64,000 bases of DNA from CAYXZL01 sp964469925 (GCA_964469925.1 CAYXZL010000001.1:99327-163326); one strand, 5' to 3'; positions 11,299 to 20,357 are shown, numbered from the stretch's first letter. Program-made: numbers and translations. The notes: generated from the sequence alone by a model not told the origin.

Positions 11299-11978
11299 GG
11301 GAATGGGTGGTGAATACTACGAACAAGGGCAAGGATAAAATCTACTTGCTCGTCAATCGTTAAGTGGGTAGTGTCCAGAATATGTGCATCGTCTGCTTGT
11401 CGACATGCGGCGTTTGATCAGAGATAGTCAGCATTATCTCTCGCAACAATATCAGCACGTATCGAATTCTCGTCGGCCACAAGTCATTGAGCGACTAACT
11501 GTTTATACCTTCTTGCGACTCTCGTCTCCACCTCACAGGTCATAAAGACTTTCACTGGAGCATCCGGAAAGACGACAGTACCCTGATCTCTACCATCAGC
11601 AACCAGTCATGGCTGTGCAACATACCCAATGCTTTGTTGTTGTAAGACAAGATGCTGTCTGATCGGTTTTATGAAAGTGAAGTATGGTATCTTGTTGGAT
11701 ACTTCAGTATCCCTAATAAGTCTTTCAACATTTTCACCGTTCATAATGATATCATAGTGGCCAACAGATTCATTATAGGAATAGGACATAGTCGTTTCCA
11801 ATGCTAGGTTAGTCATTGCTTTTTGATCTGTCCAGTCGACACGATGACGTAGGAGATAAAGTGCCACCGCTCTATACATGGATCCAGTGTCCATATAGAC
11901 ATATTGCAAAGCCTTAGCAACAAGCTTAGCGGTAGTGCCTTTGCCAGTAGCGACATAGCCGTCAATCGTTATGATCAT
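11295..11978 (-). CDS. cmk: Cytidylate kinase
   Basis: 227 residues, standard length. P-loop IDGYVATGKGTTA at residues 5-17 (GxxGxGKGT in the family; here ATGKGT). DTGSMYRAVA is the substrate-binding helix. LVADGRDQGTVVFPDAPVKVF corresponds to the CMP-binding GRDIGTVVFP motif. RRYKQLVAQG and DDAHILDTT are the lid and the C-terminal strand. Three UGA codons encode Gly. It phosphorylates CMP/dCMP to the diphosphate with ATP. It is last in a run adk-NUDIX-NUDIX-cmk on the same strand. Confidence 0.95.
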
Positions 11979-11985
11979 GAGAATT

Positions 11986-12384
11986 TTAATACGAAATAAG
12001 ACCCTTGTGATAGAGATCGTCAAAGATAAGTTGATCAACGAGAGAACTATTCATTTTGTCACGATACTGCAACCATACTATTTCATCAATTTCTGAAGCA
12101 GCAAGTAAATCACCAAAAAACTCAGCACAATAGCATGTCATTCTCACCATCGTCCCCTCTGGTTTGCCATGTGCCTGTGCTTCGAATGTGCCATAGTAGC
12201 TAATGCTATCTACAACAATATCTACACTGAGCTCTTCTTTGATTTCTCTAATAAGTGCTTCATGATCAGTTTCATGCCCTTCTCTTTTCCCTCAAGGAAT
12301 ATAATACCTATCCTTTCCAATACTGCGTGTTGAGAGGATCTTCCCACTACGAAGGTAAAGCAACGCTAGTTTATCAATATACAT
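11986..12384 (-). CDS. NUDIX hydrolase (copy 2)
   Basis: 132 residues. The Nudix box is complete: GGKREGHETDHEALIREIKE followed by ELSV, with one Gly of PGGK coded by UGA. It is clearly a paralogue of the gene just upstream: both carry YYGTFEAQA, a GTM-x-R-x-T-C-Y segment and E(I/E)-x-E-I-x-W. Substrate unknown; size and domain architecture suit a nucleotide-pool sanitising (MutT-like) or tRNA-cap-type enzyme. It ends 7 bp before cmk starts. Confidence 0.88.
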
Positions 12385-12403
12385 ACACACCAGGGAGATA
12401 AAG

Positions 12404-12811
12404 CTAGATGAGCTTTCTTGTACGAAGATCATCCCATAGCAATTGTCCAAGAGGAGTAAGGGTGGTTTTGGCATCATAATCAAACCACCCGATCTCCTCT
12501 ATTTCAGCCTGAGGTGATAGTTCTCATACATATTCAGCAGTGTAGCACGTTTCCCTCAGCATAGTTCCAGCAATCTGGTCAGAAGCAGCCTGAGCTTCAA
12601 AAGTACCATAATAACAAAGGGTAAACGGATCTAAGATGATTCCAAGTTCTTCAAACAACTCTCTACTAAGAGTTTGAGCATCTGTTTCGTCTCACTCTCT
12701 TTTTCCGCCTGGCATAAAAAACTGGTGTTTTCACCTGCTACGGACACACAAAACCCTTTTATCTCTAATACAAATCCAGGCGACCTTGTCAATTCGTACG
12801 ATAGAATTCAT
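12404..12811 (-). CDS. NUDIX hydrolase (copy 1)
   Basis: 135 residues. Nudix box GGKREGDETDAQTLSRELFE then ELGI fits G-x5-E-x7-RE-U-x-EE-x-G-U exactly. The Gly of EGDE is a UGA codon, as are Gly residues in SRGKHQ and YVGELS. The N-terminal V-x-IDK contains CGA where the neighbouring paralogue has Tyr (MYIDK), so an aromatic residue is likely. It starts 17 bp after adk. The 19 bp between the copies and the shared motifs point to a tandem duplication. Confidence 0.9.
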
Positions 12812-12828
12812 GAGTCCAAGGGGAAAAG

Positions 12829-13395
12829 CTAATCAGACAAGCCAAGCGAGCTAGCAAAGTTCTGGTAAATAGTATCAACGTCAGGGCGGGCATCAATAGT
12901 GATCAGTCTTGCCTTGAGAGAGAATGCATCCATAATAGGTTGTGTTTTTTGGTAGTATTCTTTCATCCTGACAGCAATGGTTTCACGAGTTTCTCCTTCG
13001 CGTCCCCTATCGAGCATCCTCTGTATTGCCTCTTCTTCTGGTAAATCAAAATAAACACCGACGACTTCTCTTGTATTATTTTCCAGTATGCTAAATAAGG
13101 CATCCATTTGCGTCAATGTTCTCGGATACCCATCCAACAACATGCGAGCACCTTCATCAACAACGGACCGAAAGTAGGCGTTAAAAATGCTAATCGTAAC
13201 TCTATCATCAATAAGAAATCCAGCATGCATGCGACTCTTAACGTAATCTCCAATAGGATTTGGTTGTGAAAACAAAGCCCTAAACACGTCACCTGAAGAA
13301 AAATGCTTATAGATGTTTCCATAAGCAGAGGCCAGCATGCTAGCTTGAGTCCCTTTACCAGCACCAGGCATACCAAACAACACAACATCCTTCAT
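12829..13395 (-). CDS. adk: Adenylate kinase
   Basis: 188 residues. P-loop GMPGAGKGTQ at 8-17, FSSGDVFRA (AMP-binding), LLDGYPRTLTQ and RGREGETRETI in the lid. The lid is short and has no Cys, so it is the non-zinc short form. It interconverts AMP+ATP and 2 ADP. No UGA, CGA or CGG codon occurs in it. ATG at 13395 is preferred over an upstream ATG (13416) because the family starts just before the first strand (KDVVLFG). Confidence 0.96.
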   Translation of the reverse strand: MKDVVLFGMPGAGKGTQASMLASAYGNIYKHFSSGDVFRALFSQPNPIGDYVKSRMHAGFLIDDRVTISIFNAYFRSVVDEGARMLLDGYPRTLTQMDALFSILENNTREVVGVYFDLPEEEAIQRMLDRGREGETRETIAVRMKEYYQKTQPIMDAFSLKARLITIDARPDVDTIYQNFASSLGLSD

Positions 13396-13478
13396 GATCT
13401 GCCAAAAATAGTACAATAAAAAATAACCTAACCTCCTTTGTAGGATTTACGCCAAAACAATCAAGTGTAGCATAAAAC

Positions 13479-13510
13479 AAAAAAGTTCCTCGAATTGGAA
13501 GAACTTTTTT
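13479..13510 (-). terminator. Terminator between rpsI and adk
   Basis: Ten-bp inverted repeat AAAAAAGTTC / GAACTTTTTT (13479-13488, 13501-13510). On the minus strand it ends in U6. It closes the long ribosomal-protein transcript just after rpsI. Confidence 0.85.
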
Positions 13511-13545
13511 GCACGTGATATATGTAAAAAGACCGCTATCGTATG

Positions 13546-13971
13546 TTATCTCTTTGACCATGTAGGCGACTTTCTAGCTTTCTTCAATCAAGGTTTTTTT
13601 CTCTCTTTAATCCTTCAGTCTCTCTTCAAAAGACCAAGAGGTTTAAGGGCAGATCTATGGTCGGGGCTTCCTTCTTTCAAAGCCCTTGAAAAAGCTAGCT
13701 TCATGGCATCAGCCTGTCAAGCAATACCGCCACCACTAACGGATATCTCAGCATCATACTTCCTGAATAAGTCCTTATCAATGGCATAGAAGCCAGCCAA
13801 AGCTGTGTCCAAAAGGTAGACGTTGCCACCAAAATACTCCGCCAAGCTCATTGTGCTACCGCCAGGCAACGACAGCGTAAACTGCCCCCTACCACCAGCA
13901 TAAAGTTTGACAGTAGCTGTAGCAGACTTTCTTCTTCATACAGCATAGCTATAGTGTTGCTTATTTGTCAT
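13546..13971 (-). CDS. rpsI: 30S ribosomal protein S9 (uS9)
   Basis: 141 residues. N-terminal YAVGRRKSATATVKL (Gly by UGA), middle SGGGIAGQADAMKLAFSRAL (a second Gly by UGA) and the conserved basic tail DGRIKERKKPGLKKARKSPT then WSKR. The tail reaches the decoding centre in family structures. Two UGA in the tail encode Gly in RDGR and KKPGLKK. The start overlaps the end of rplM by 11 bp, the usual L13-S9 coupling. Confidence 0.97.
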
Positions 13972-14425
13972 TGATTAAGTCTTTACATTGTAAATGAGTA
14001 TAGGGATGGCTATCGCCAACATACATCTTCACTCTTTTCATCCTAGAATCTCTGAGTTTATTTTTAGGAAGCATTCACCTCACAGCGAGCCACAAAACCT
14101 TATCAGGCTTCTGCTCCATCATCTCTTTAAGAGTTTTGGATTTTACATTACCTTGATAGCCACTATAGCTGAAGTATTTTTTCGTACCAGCTTTATAGCC
14201 AGTAGTGGTCATTTTATCAACATTGGTTACGACAACAAAATCGCCTGTATCCCAAAAATCACAGTAGTGAGCCTTGTGTTTCCCCTGTATTTTTTTTGCG
14301 ATCTCTACCGCCAATCTACCAAGGGTTTTGCCAGCAGCATCAACATGATATCGTGCTCTCTCTTTGGTTAAATGTTCTGGTTTGACCCAAAGAGTTTTGT
14401 TCAAGTTATTCTTAGAAAATCTCAT
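13961..14425 (-). CDS. rplM: 50S ribosomal protein L13 (uL13)
   Basis: 154 residues. KTLWVKPE, then ERA-x-YHVDAAGKTLGRLAVE, where x is the CGA codon at 14351-14353. The family has an almost invariant Trp here (WYVVDA). HKAHYCDFWDTGDFVVVTN and AVRGMLPKNKLRDSRMKRVK follow, with the Gly of RGMLP coded by UGA. C-terminus HPYTHLQCKDLINDK ends on UAA inside rpsI. An early 50S assembly protein. Confidence 0.97.
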
Positions 14426-14454
14426 CGTACGAGAAGTAATAACATAAATAAGGA

Positions 14455-14841
14455 TTACGAAAGCTTCAGCATGGTTTTCATAGAAGCGTCTCCTGGTCTG
14501 TATCAAATTTTATAATCTGAGACAAAACTTCCTTTGCCAGCGTTTTTGTATTTGGGTAGCAACTCATTCATGACTTTTTTGCCAGCATCTTCACCATAAA
14601 TAGTCGCTTTTACGAACCTAATATTTTCTCTTGTAGCATCAGCTTGGTTTGTGTACAGGTCATAGGACCTCACCAAGCGAGAAAAAAACTTATCCGCTGT
14701 AGACTTGAGAACCTTTGCTCTCTTTTCTGTAGTGATCACCTGTCCATGTACAACCAAGCTAGTCAAGAGGTTTCTGACCACATTACTGCGTTTTTGTACG
14801 CCAGTACTCAGTTGTATAAGCTTCTTTTTTCTGTGTCTCAT
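14455..14841 (-). CDS. rplQ: 50S ribosomal protein L17 (bL17)
   Basis: 128 residues. MRHRKKKLIQLSTGVQKRSN is close to the family start MRHRxxxxKLxRxxxHR. LLTSLVVHGQVITTEKRAK-VLKSTADKF follows. A UGA at 14503-14505 would end it under the standard code; reading it as Gly gives the conserved tail KIGYRPGDASMKTML (family KLGxRRGDAAxM). It sits between rpoA and rplM, the standard alpha-operon position. Confidence 0.96.
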
Positions 14842-14891
14842 TATTGTTCTGGGAAGAATGGGTAAATAAGTAGTCTAGTGAGTCTGCATAA

Positions 14892-15887
14892 TTAACCTTG
14901 CAATGCCTTGTTGATGTTCGCAAGTGCACTACTGATTTCATCAATAGCCTTTCTACCGACTCCTTTCATTAAGAGCAATTCGCCCTTTTTCTTTTTTTCG
15001 AGATCTTCAACGTACAAGATATTGTTTTTGATCAAGGCGTTCCTTGTTCTTTCGCTCAGAGGCAAAGCATCAATGGGCATTGTCTTGATCTGAAGAGAGT
15101 CCTTTTCTTCTTTTCTATCACTATGTAGGTCGTCATAATCGATCAAGAGAGATTTGTCGACATAAGCACTATCAAAGATGAAGAGCTTCGCATAAGAGGC
15201 CAATACCTCACCAGCGAAAGCAAGAAAATCTTTTGGATTGATTCCTTGGTGAGCGACCTTTACCGTCATTACTAACTTGTCTTTAACTCATCCCTTGAAG
15301 TCGTCTATCACTTGTTGTACTTCGTAGGTAACGTACTCGGTCAATCTAAAGTCGTTGTCCAAGAGCAAAATGTTGGTTTCTCCATCATCCTTTTTGTCTT
15401 CGCGTGCCTTGAGATAATCAATACCATAATAGCCATATCCTTTTTCTATTCTCATCTCAATAGTAACAGAAAGGGAACTGTCAGACGCATCAAACAGTGC
15501 CTGATTAGGATTAAGAACGGAGATGCCAGACGGGAAATGAATATCAGCCGCTGTAAAGTTACCAACTCATGAAAACGTATGACTAACCCAGGTCTCCGTG
15601 TCAATATTCTCGTCTATCCTGAAGCGAAGTGCCTTGAAGTTGAGCATCATATCTATAACGCTTTGCTTAACGCCATCAATAACGTGATACTCATGTGGCA
15701 CTCACTTAATCTTCAACGCCGTAATAGATCATCCGATATCATATCAAAGCATAATCCTTCTAACTGCGTTTCACAAGCTATGCCCAAATCCTCTTGGTAA
15801 GTACTCTATCTCAAACATCGCGGTCCTGTCATCAATCATGTCTACGATAATCTTTGGTGCACCAATGTATTTTTGGATATCCAACAT
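14892..15887 (-). CDS. rpoA: RNA polymerase alpha subunit
   Basis: 331 residues. N-terminal dimerisation domain: EYLPRGFGHSLGNAVRRIML and TALKIKGVPHEYHVIDGVK, where glycines in HSLGN, MLGYD, IGGS and KIKG are UGA. C-terminal domain from about residue 250: DALPLSERTRNALIKNNILY and LMKGVGRKAIDEI, the helix-hairpin-helix that binds UP elements and activators. The subunit nucleates polymerase assembly. Start ATG 15887 gives MLDIQKYIGAPKI. Confidence 0.97.
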
Positions 15888-15933
15888 GGGGTGTTTTTGG
15901 ATAACAAGTTAAAAAGACAAACAATATAGTTAA

Positions 15934-16560
15934 CTAGACTCTAGCATAGAATTCAACGACTTTGAGTAGATCAACAGGCACAGCCAGCTCCTCTATTGCA
16001 GGCTCTCTAAGAACTTCAATAGTCAGGTTGTGCACATCAATTTTCAACCATGACACGGATGCTACATTTTTTTTTGCCGCGATACTCGAGTATAAAGCTG
16101 ATGTTTTAAGCTTATCTTTTACGGTGATAATATCTCCTGGTTTGAGGTAGGCTGAGGGTATGTTGTGCTTATGACCATTTAAAAGAAAGTGACTATGGTT
16201 AACCATTTGTCTAGCCTGCATGATAGTGTTAGCAAATCAGGACCTCAAAACAATCGCATCGACCCTACTCTCCAAGAACTGAAGCAATGCCTTGTCATGG
16301 TCAACATCATTGTTTTTGGAATGTTTTTGGGCTGTCTGCGTGACGATCTTTGCAAACTGTTTTTCAGTTAGCAAGTACATCCTCTTCAAGAGTTGTTTAT
16401 TCCTCAAAAGCTTACCATACTCTGACAATCTAGAGAGACCTCCGCTTTTTGCTGGTTGCCCCGGTAACGTCCTCCTCTTTCTAACGTCATACTTGTCAGA
16501 TCAAAATATGTTTGCTTGTTCTCTCCTACACAGCTTAAACTTAGGTCACGTGTACTTCAT
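15934..16560 (-). CDS. rpsD: 30S ribosomal protein S4 (uS4)
   Basis: 208 residues. MKYTGPKFKLCRREQANIF (first Gly by UGA), then RLSEYGKLLRNKQLLKRMY, and the S4 RNA-binding domain RSGFANTIMQARQMVNHSHF-LLNGHKHNIPS. C-terminus ends VEFYARV, matching family VEFYSR. It nucleates 30S assembly with 16S rRNA. One Cys pair of the zinc motif of some S4 proteins is absent. Confidence 0.97.
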
Positions 16561-16594
16561 TGCTGTAATTTAGTAAATATAAAGATAAATCCAA

Positions 16595-16987
16595 TTAGTT
16601 TCTCTTGGGTCTTTTTCACTTACATCATCCAAACTGTATAGGTGTGTTTTCTTTGATATAGCTAATATCAACTACACCTATCTCGTTGATTGCCTTAAAA
16701 ATGCCATCCCTAGACATGCCAACACCTCTAAAGACGATAGCAACAGTTTTGAGACCAGCTGCATGGGCGTCTTGCATGATTTGCTTCGTCAAAACCTCAG
16801 CAGCGTAGGGGGTATTTTTCTTGGCTCATTTAAAGCCAAGCATTCCAGTCCCACCACCAAAAACCTTATTGCCCTGATCATCAGTTAAACAGACGATAGT
16901 ATTGTTTTTCGTGGTCTGGACATGTAACACACCAGAGCTAAGCTTAATATCTTTCTTCTTCTTTACTCTCTTTCTTACACCTGCCAT
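16595..16987 (-). CDS. rpsK: 30S ribosomal protein S11 (uS11)
   Basis: 130 residues. GVLHVQTTKNNTIVCLTDDQ-GNKVFGGGTGMLGFKGAKKNTPYAAE matches the S11 core; GFKGAKK uses UGA. IVFRGVGMSRDGIFKAI and the C-terminal GGCKGKRPKRN (family NGCRPPKxRR) are present with two more UGA. It forms the platform of the 30S subunit. Located between rpsM and rpsD. Confidence 0.97.
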
Positions 16988-17040
16988 TGAGACTTCCAAT
17001 AAGGATAAAGTAGTTATGTAGAGTTATATTATGCTACGTA

Positions 17041-17415
17041 TTATTTCTTCAAGACGGGCCTAACCTTGGATCTGCCCAGGAGTTTTTTCGCGGTTCTAGC
17101 ATTCTTTCTTGTTGACTGACCTCTCACAGGCAATCCAAGATTGTGTCTCATTCACCTGTAACATTTGATCTCCTTCAGCCTCTTTATATTTGCCATCACC
17201 TGTCTTCTAAGATCGTTTTCTAAGACCATAGATTTGAAAGTATCAATAATAAGCTTCTGCTCATCATCAGTCACGTCTTTAACCTTTTTCATCGGATCTA
17301 GTCAAAGACTTGTTATCACACGCATGGACTGAACCCTACCAATACCATAGATCATGGTGAGACCTATCCACAGTGATTTGTTGTCTGGTATGACGTGCCC
17401 CAAAATTCTTAACAT
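17041..17415 (-). CDS. rpsM: 30S ribosomal protein S13 (uS13)
   Basis: 124 residues. MLRILGHVIPDNKSLWIGLT-MIYGIGRVQS is the N-terminal domain, with the helix-turn around TSLGLDP (Gly by UGA). CYRGMRHNLGLPVRGQSTRK-NARTAK is the family signature, again with a UGA Gly. The tail contacts P-site tRNA in known ribosomes. It lies downstream of rpmJ. Confidence 0.97.
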
Positions 17416-17443
17416 CGCTAATTACATAGTTAAGTGAATAAAA

Positions 17444-17596
17444 TTATCCTTGTCTTGCTTTGATCTTAGCATCTTTTCTGCCCTCTTTCTTTCTCCCTTT
17501 CTGGACCAAATAAAGTCTACATGCAGTATGAGACTTGTTTCGCCTCTTCACTACAACATATCCTTTTCTAGCCTTAAGTGATGATTTAACTTTCAT
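17444..17596 (-). CDS. rpmJ: 50S ribosomal protein L36-like protein (bL36), atypical
   Basis: 50 residues, longer than the usual 37-38. It starts MKVKSSLKARKGYVVVKR and ends IKARQG, matching MKVRxSVKxxC...HKQRQG at the ends. It retains one Cys (TACRLYL) rather than the usual zinc-binding Cys3-His set. A CGA codon follows VKR. Position between infA and rpsM is exactly that of rpmJ in the bacterial alpha operon, which supports the call more than the sequence does. Confidence 0.75.
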   Translation of the reverse strand: MKVKSSLKARKGYVVVKRRNKSHTACRLYLVQKGRKKEGRKDAKIKARQG

Positions 17597-17667
17597 TGTG
17601 CTAAACAAATTAGGTGCATAAATAACTGTAAGAGAGCCGCCTCGTAGCTAAACCAATTGTGAGGAGC

Positions 17668-17946
17668 TTATTGAGTAGGCGTTGTATCTGATGTATCAGA
17701 ATGCGGTATCGACTGGGGACCAGCTTTATACCTATACACAATACGTCATTTACTAATGTCGTAGGGGTTGAGCTCCACCTGTACCCAATCACCAGGCAGG
17801 AGCTTTATATGATTCTTTTTCATCTTTCATCATTTGTATGCCTTAACTTCGAAATCCAGGCTCTGGATCTTGATTTTGTACGTTCCATCAGGAAGCATAT
17901 CAAGAACCTCACCATCACAGACCATGGTTTGTTCATCCTTACCCAT
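17668..17946 (-). CDS. infA: Translation initiation factor IF-1
   Basis: 92 residues. The OB-fold reads VCDGEVLDMLPDGTYKIKIQ, then GGKMKKNHIKLLPGDWVQVE-LNPYDISKGRIVYRYK, aligning with SGKMRKNYIRILPGDxVxVELSPYDLxxGRIxYR. Three UGA codons give the glycines. A tail of about 20 polar residues (PQSIPHSDTSDTTPTQ) is unusual for IF-1. Its start overlaps the end of rplU by 8 bp. Confidence 0.95.
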
Positions 17947-18262
17947 GCGTTTTGATTGATTTGATAGTTAAAACACTTTGTTGTGGCCTAAATCCTATTT
18001 TTCTCTGATATCTGTTTTTCCTCTTAAATTTAACGACATGAAGTTTGTCTCATTGACTATGCTCTGTGACACCAATTTCCACATGAGCTCAAGACACATA
18101 GGGGCTTCCAACATGTACAGTTTGAGCATCTTTATCAAAAACCGCTAATACAGTATCAACGGAGAAGCTTTTGCCTTTTTCGTGTTCTATTCTATCCACA
18201 ACTATCTCACTGTCTTTCTCGACAATATACTGATGTCCCTGAATTTCTATCACTGCGTACAT
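17939..18262 (-). CDS. rplU: 50S ribosomal protein L21 (bL21)
   Basis: 107 residues. MYAVIEIQGHQYIVEKDSEI-VVDRI is the L21 start (MYAIIExGGKQYxV). FDKDAQTVHVGSPYVSGAHVEIGV and the C-terminal VVKFKRKNRYQRKIGFRPQQS match the rest. Two UGA codons encode Gly. L21 usually neighbours rpmA (L27); here it lies upstream of infA and overlaps it, an unusual arrangement. Confidence 0.94.
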
Positions 18263-18303
18263 GATGCATATATGAAGTAGATAAATAATATACTCAAAAC
18301 AAA

Positions 18304-18567
18304 CTACACAATTTTACCAAGCTGTGACAGTGTATTATATTTCTTTCTGTTTTTTCTATAAGAGTCTGAAACAATAGCCCTAATCCTCTGATACCTTCTC
18401 GCACCAGGGAAGTCAAAAGATACAAACTTTCTGTACCATTTTGTGCCATAGTGTCTCTGCTTCTTCGCTCTATCCAATGTCTGAGATGCCCACAATTCTT
18501 TCTTGTAGAAAGAGACAATCCTCTCATTGGTATTCAAATCTCCAGTTCTCCAGATAACAAAGCCCAT
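18304..18567 (-). CDS. Small basic protein, possibly ribosomal (bS21-like position and character)
   Basis: 87 residues, rich in Arg, Lys and Tyr: NTNERIVSFYKKELWASQTL, DRAKKQRHYGTKWYRK and a C-terminal SYRKNRKKYNTLSQLG. It has no UGA. The basic helical pattern ER-I-x-x-F-K..R-x-x-K-x-R-x-Y recalls bS21, and it lies between rplT/tRNA-Leu and rplU. I cannot assign it with confidence. ATG at 18567 is chosen; an upstream ATG at 18636 would run into the tRNA-Leu gene. Confidence 0.55.
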   Translation of the reverse strand: MGFVIWRTGDLNTNERIVSFYKKELWASQTLDRAKKQRHYGTKWYRKFVSFDFPGARRYQRIRAIVSDSYRKNRKKYNTLSQLGKIV

Positions 18568-18609
18568 AGTAAACGATGAGTATAGTAAGATAAAGGTATG
18601 CGTGGCGTC

Positions 18610-18694
18610 TGCCGAGAGCCGGACTCGAACCGGCACGGAATGTTATTCCGGCGGATTTTAAGTCCGCTGCGTCTACCAATTCCGCCATCCCGGC
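18610..18694 (-). tRNA. tRNA-Leu (anticodon UAA)
   Basis: Acceptor GCCGGGA pairs with UCUCGGC, discriminator A. Anticodon stem GCGGA with loop CUUAAAA gives anticodon UAA. A long variable arm (GGAATAACATTCC) is typical of class II tRNA-Leu. It sits between rplT and the small basic gene. Confidence 0.97.
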
Positions 18695-18733
18695 ATCTAC
18701 GCCGGATTACAGTATACAGTACAAAGGCAAGTT

Positions 18734-19093
18734 TTATGATGCTTCCCCTTTGGTAACAGCGTCATAAATCTTGTCAAAAACAGCTGGGAAAGCAATCGCT
18801 ATGTTTGACAACATTTTTCTATCAATGCGAACATTGTGCTGAGTCAGTGTTCCCATAAAGCGAGAGTAACTACTGCCCTTTTCTCTGAGTGCTGCAGACA
18901 ATCTCTCAATCCAGAGCTTTCTGAAGTCTCTTTTCTTCGTTTTTCTGTGCACATATGCGTATTGACCTTGTCTGGTGACAGCCATTCTTAGCTGCTTGTA
19001 GACATTCTTTCTTCCCAATCTAAATCACGTTGCGAGTGATCTAAATTTTTTATGTCTTCTTTGTCTCTGCAAACCGTTTGTAACTCTTACCAT
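18734..19093 (-). CDS. rplT: 50S ribosomal protein L20 (bL20)
   Basis: 119 residues. MVRVTNGLQRQRRHKKFRSL then ATGFRLGRKNVYKQLRMAVT, RQGQYAYVHRKTKKRDFRKL-WIERLSAALREKG, all closely matching L20. The Gly of ATGFR is UGA. It is essential for early 50S assembly. In many bacteria L20 represses the infC-rpmI-rplT transcript; the same gene order is present here, but no operator structure was identified. Confidence 0.97.
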
Positions 19094-19099
19094 TGTTGT

Positions 19100-19321
19100 C
19101 TATGATGCATAAGGAAGTAAACGAGAGAGCTTGTGAGACTGAGTGTCGGTGAGCTCTTTGCCATAAGGCGATTTTTTGTGTGTACCACCCTTCTGTTTTT
19201 TCAAAAGAAGGTGATTGTTACATGATTTATCAAAAAGGAACTTCTTTTTGTTCTTGGCACCAGTGACCTTGATTCTTTTCTGTGTTCACTTGTGTGTTTT
19301 GATTTTAAACTTCGTAGCCAT
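19100..19321 (-). CDS. rpmI: 50S ribosomal protein L35 (bL35)
   Basis: 73 residues. MATKFKIKTHKGTQKRIKVT then GAKNKKKFLFDKSCNNHLLL-KKQKGGTHKK and a C-terminal SRLLPY, as in family KTHKGAAKRFKxTGxGKxxR...KRLLPY. The Gly of HKGTQ is UGA. Lies 5 bp downstream of infC and 6 bp upstream of rplT. Confidence 0.95.
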
Positions 19322-19326
19322 GAGTA

Positions 19327-19881
19327 TTACCTTCCCTTAGGGAATAAAATCAGGAGATATCATCATCATTCTTGCTTGGGTTTCTGGTCTCGCGTCTTGC
19401 TTACGTCTCTTAGTTCATTTTGCATACGCATAATCCTATCGATTACTCTCTGTGCATATATTTTTTCTCTTCATTTAAGCTTAGCACTAACTTTGACTGG
19501 ATTTCACTCAGACAAGAACGCTCTAATTTGTTTCATCTTCAGTGCAAAGTCGTTTTCGCCAATGTTGTAGCTAAACTTGACCTGTTTCATCTGGGTCGTT
19601 TTTTGCGTTTTCTTCCTCTCTTTAGCTGTTCTTTGTTTCTCGTATAGGTATTTACCTAGATCAACGAGTCTCACAGTTGCGATTTTCTCATTGAAATCAT
19701 AGTGTAGTTGGACGATATCCATGCCCTGCTCCTGACTCATATCAATCACTTTTTGTCTAGGGAAAAGCCCAATCTTGTTGCTATTTTCATCAACCAATAA
19801 CATAGTTGGTGCCTTAATTTGATCATTGACAAAGATCGTTTCCTCTCTTTCTTTTCAATCTTTTCTAGGGAATCAAGCCAT
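19327..19881 (-). CDS. infC: Translation initiation factor IF-3
   Basis: 184 residues. N-terminal FVNDQIKAPTMLLVDENSNK-IGLFPR (family VNxxIRAxxVRLI) and C-terminal domain QVKFSYNIGENDFALKMKQIRAFLSEGNPVKVSAKLKGRE, ending QEGGGYLLILFPKGR. Seven UGA codons supply Gly. It binds the 30S subunit and controls start-codon choice. ATG 19881 gives MAGFPRKDGKE before the conserved part. Confidence 0.95.
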
Positions 19882-19960
19882 GAAACGCGGAACAAATAAC
19901 AAACAAAAAGATAAAAGCTAGCAGATAAGACACAAGCATACAACTATCCAAATGAGATTC

Positions 19961-20033
19961 GCTCCCGGCGGGGCTCGAACCCGCGTCCTCCTGCGTGAGA
20001 GGCAGGCGTCCTAGACCACTAGACCACGAGAGC
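19961..20033 (-). tRNA. tRNA-Glu (anticodon CUC)
   Basis: Acceptor GCUCUCG/CGGGAGC, anticodon stem CCUGC with loop CUCUCAC, anticodon CUC, discriminator G at 19960. The D arm GGTCTAGTGGTCTAGGAC is typical of tRNA-Glu. Confidence 0.95.
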
Positions 20034-20067
20034 ATAGCCCAGGGACCAACCGACTTGTTCCAAGTTT

Positions 20068-20140
20068 ACCCCAGGATGGATTCGAACCATCAACCTACGG
20101 CTTAGAAGGCCGTTGCTCTATCCAATTGAGCTACTGGAGC
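20068..20140 (-). tRNA. tRNA-Arg (anticodon UCU)
   Basis: Acceptor GCUCCAG/CUGGGGU, D arm GCTCAATTGGATAGAGC, anticodon loop CUUCUAA, anticodon UCU, discriminator A. It reads AGA/AGG, the dominant Arg codons in this window. Its U-G wobble pairs in the acceptor are tolerated. Confidence 0.95.
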
Positions 20141-20284
20141 TCATCAACAAGCAAAAAGAAAGTCAGTACCCATGACGAGTACCCTAACACAATGCTTCTT
20201 ACTTGGAGTCAGTGAAAGCCAACTGTCTTATCAACAAGACCAACCATTGCAATGCAAAAAGGTCGCCAGAATTGTAATGATGGT

Positions 20285-20357
20285 GGATCCTAAGGGAGTC
20301 GAACCCTTGACCTCCTGCGTGCAAAGCAGGCGCTCTAGCCAGCTGAGCTAAGGACCC
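20285..20357 (-). tRNA. tRNA-Ala (anticodon UGC)
   Basis: Acceptor GGGUCCU/AGGAUCC contains G3:U70, the universal alanine identity pair. Anticodon stem CCUGC with loop UUUGCAC gives UGC. Confidence 0.97.
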
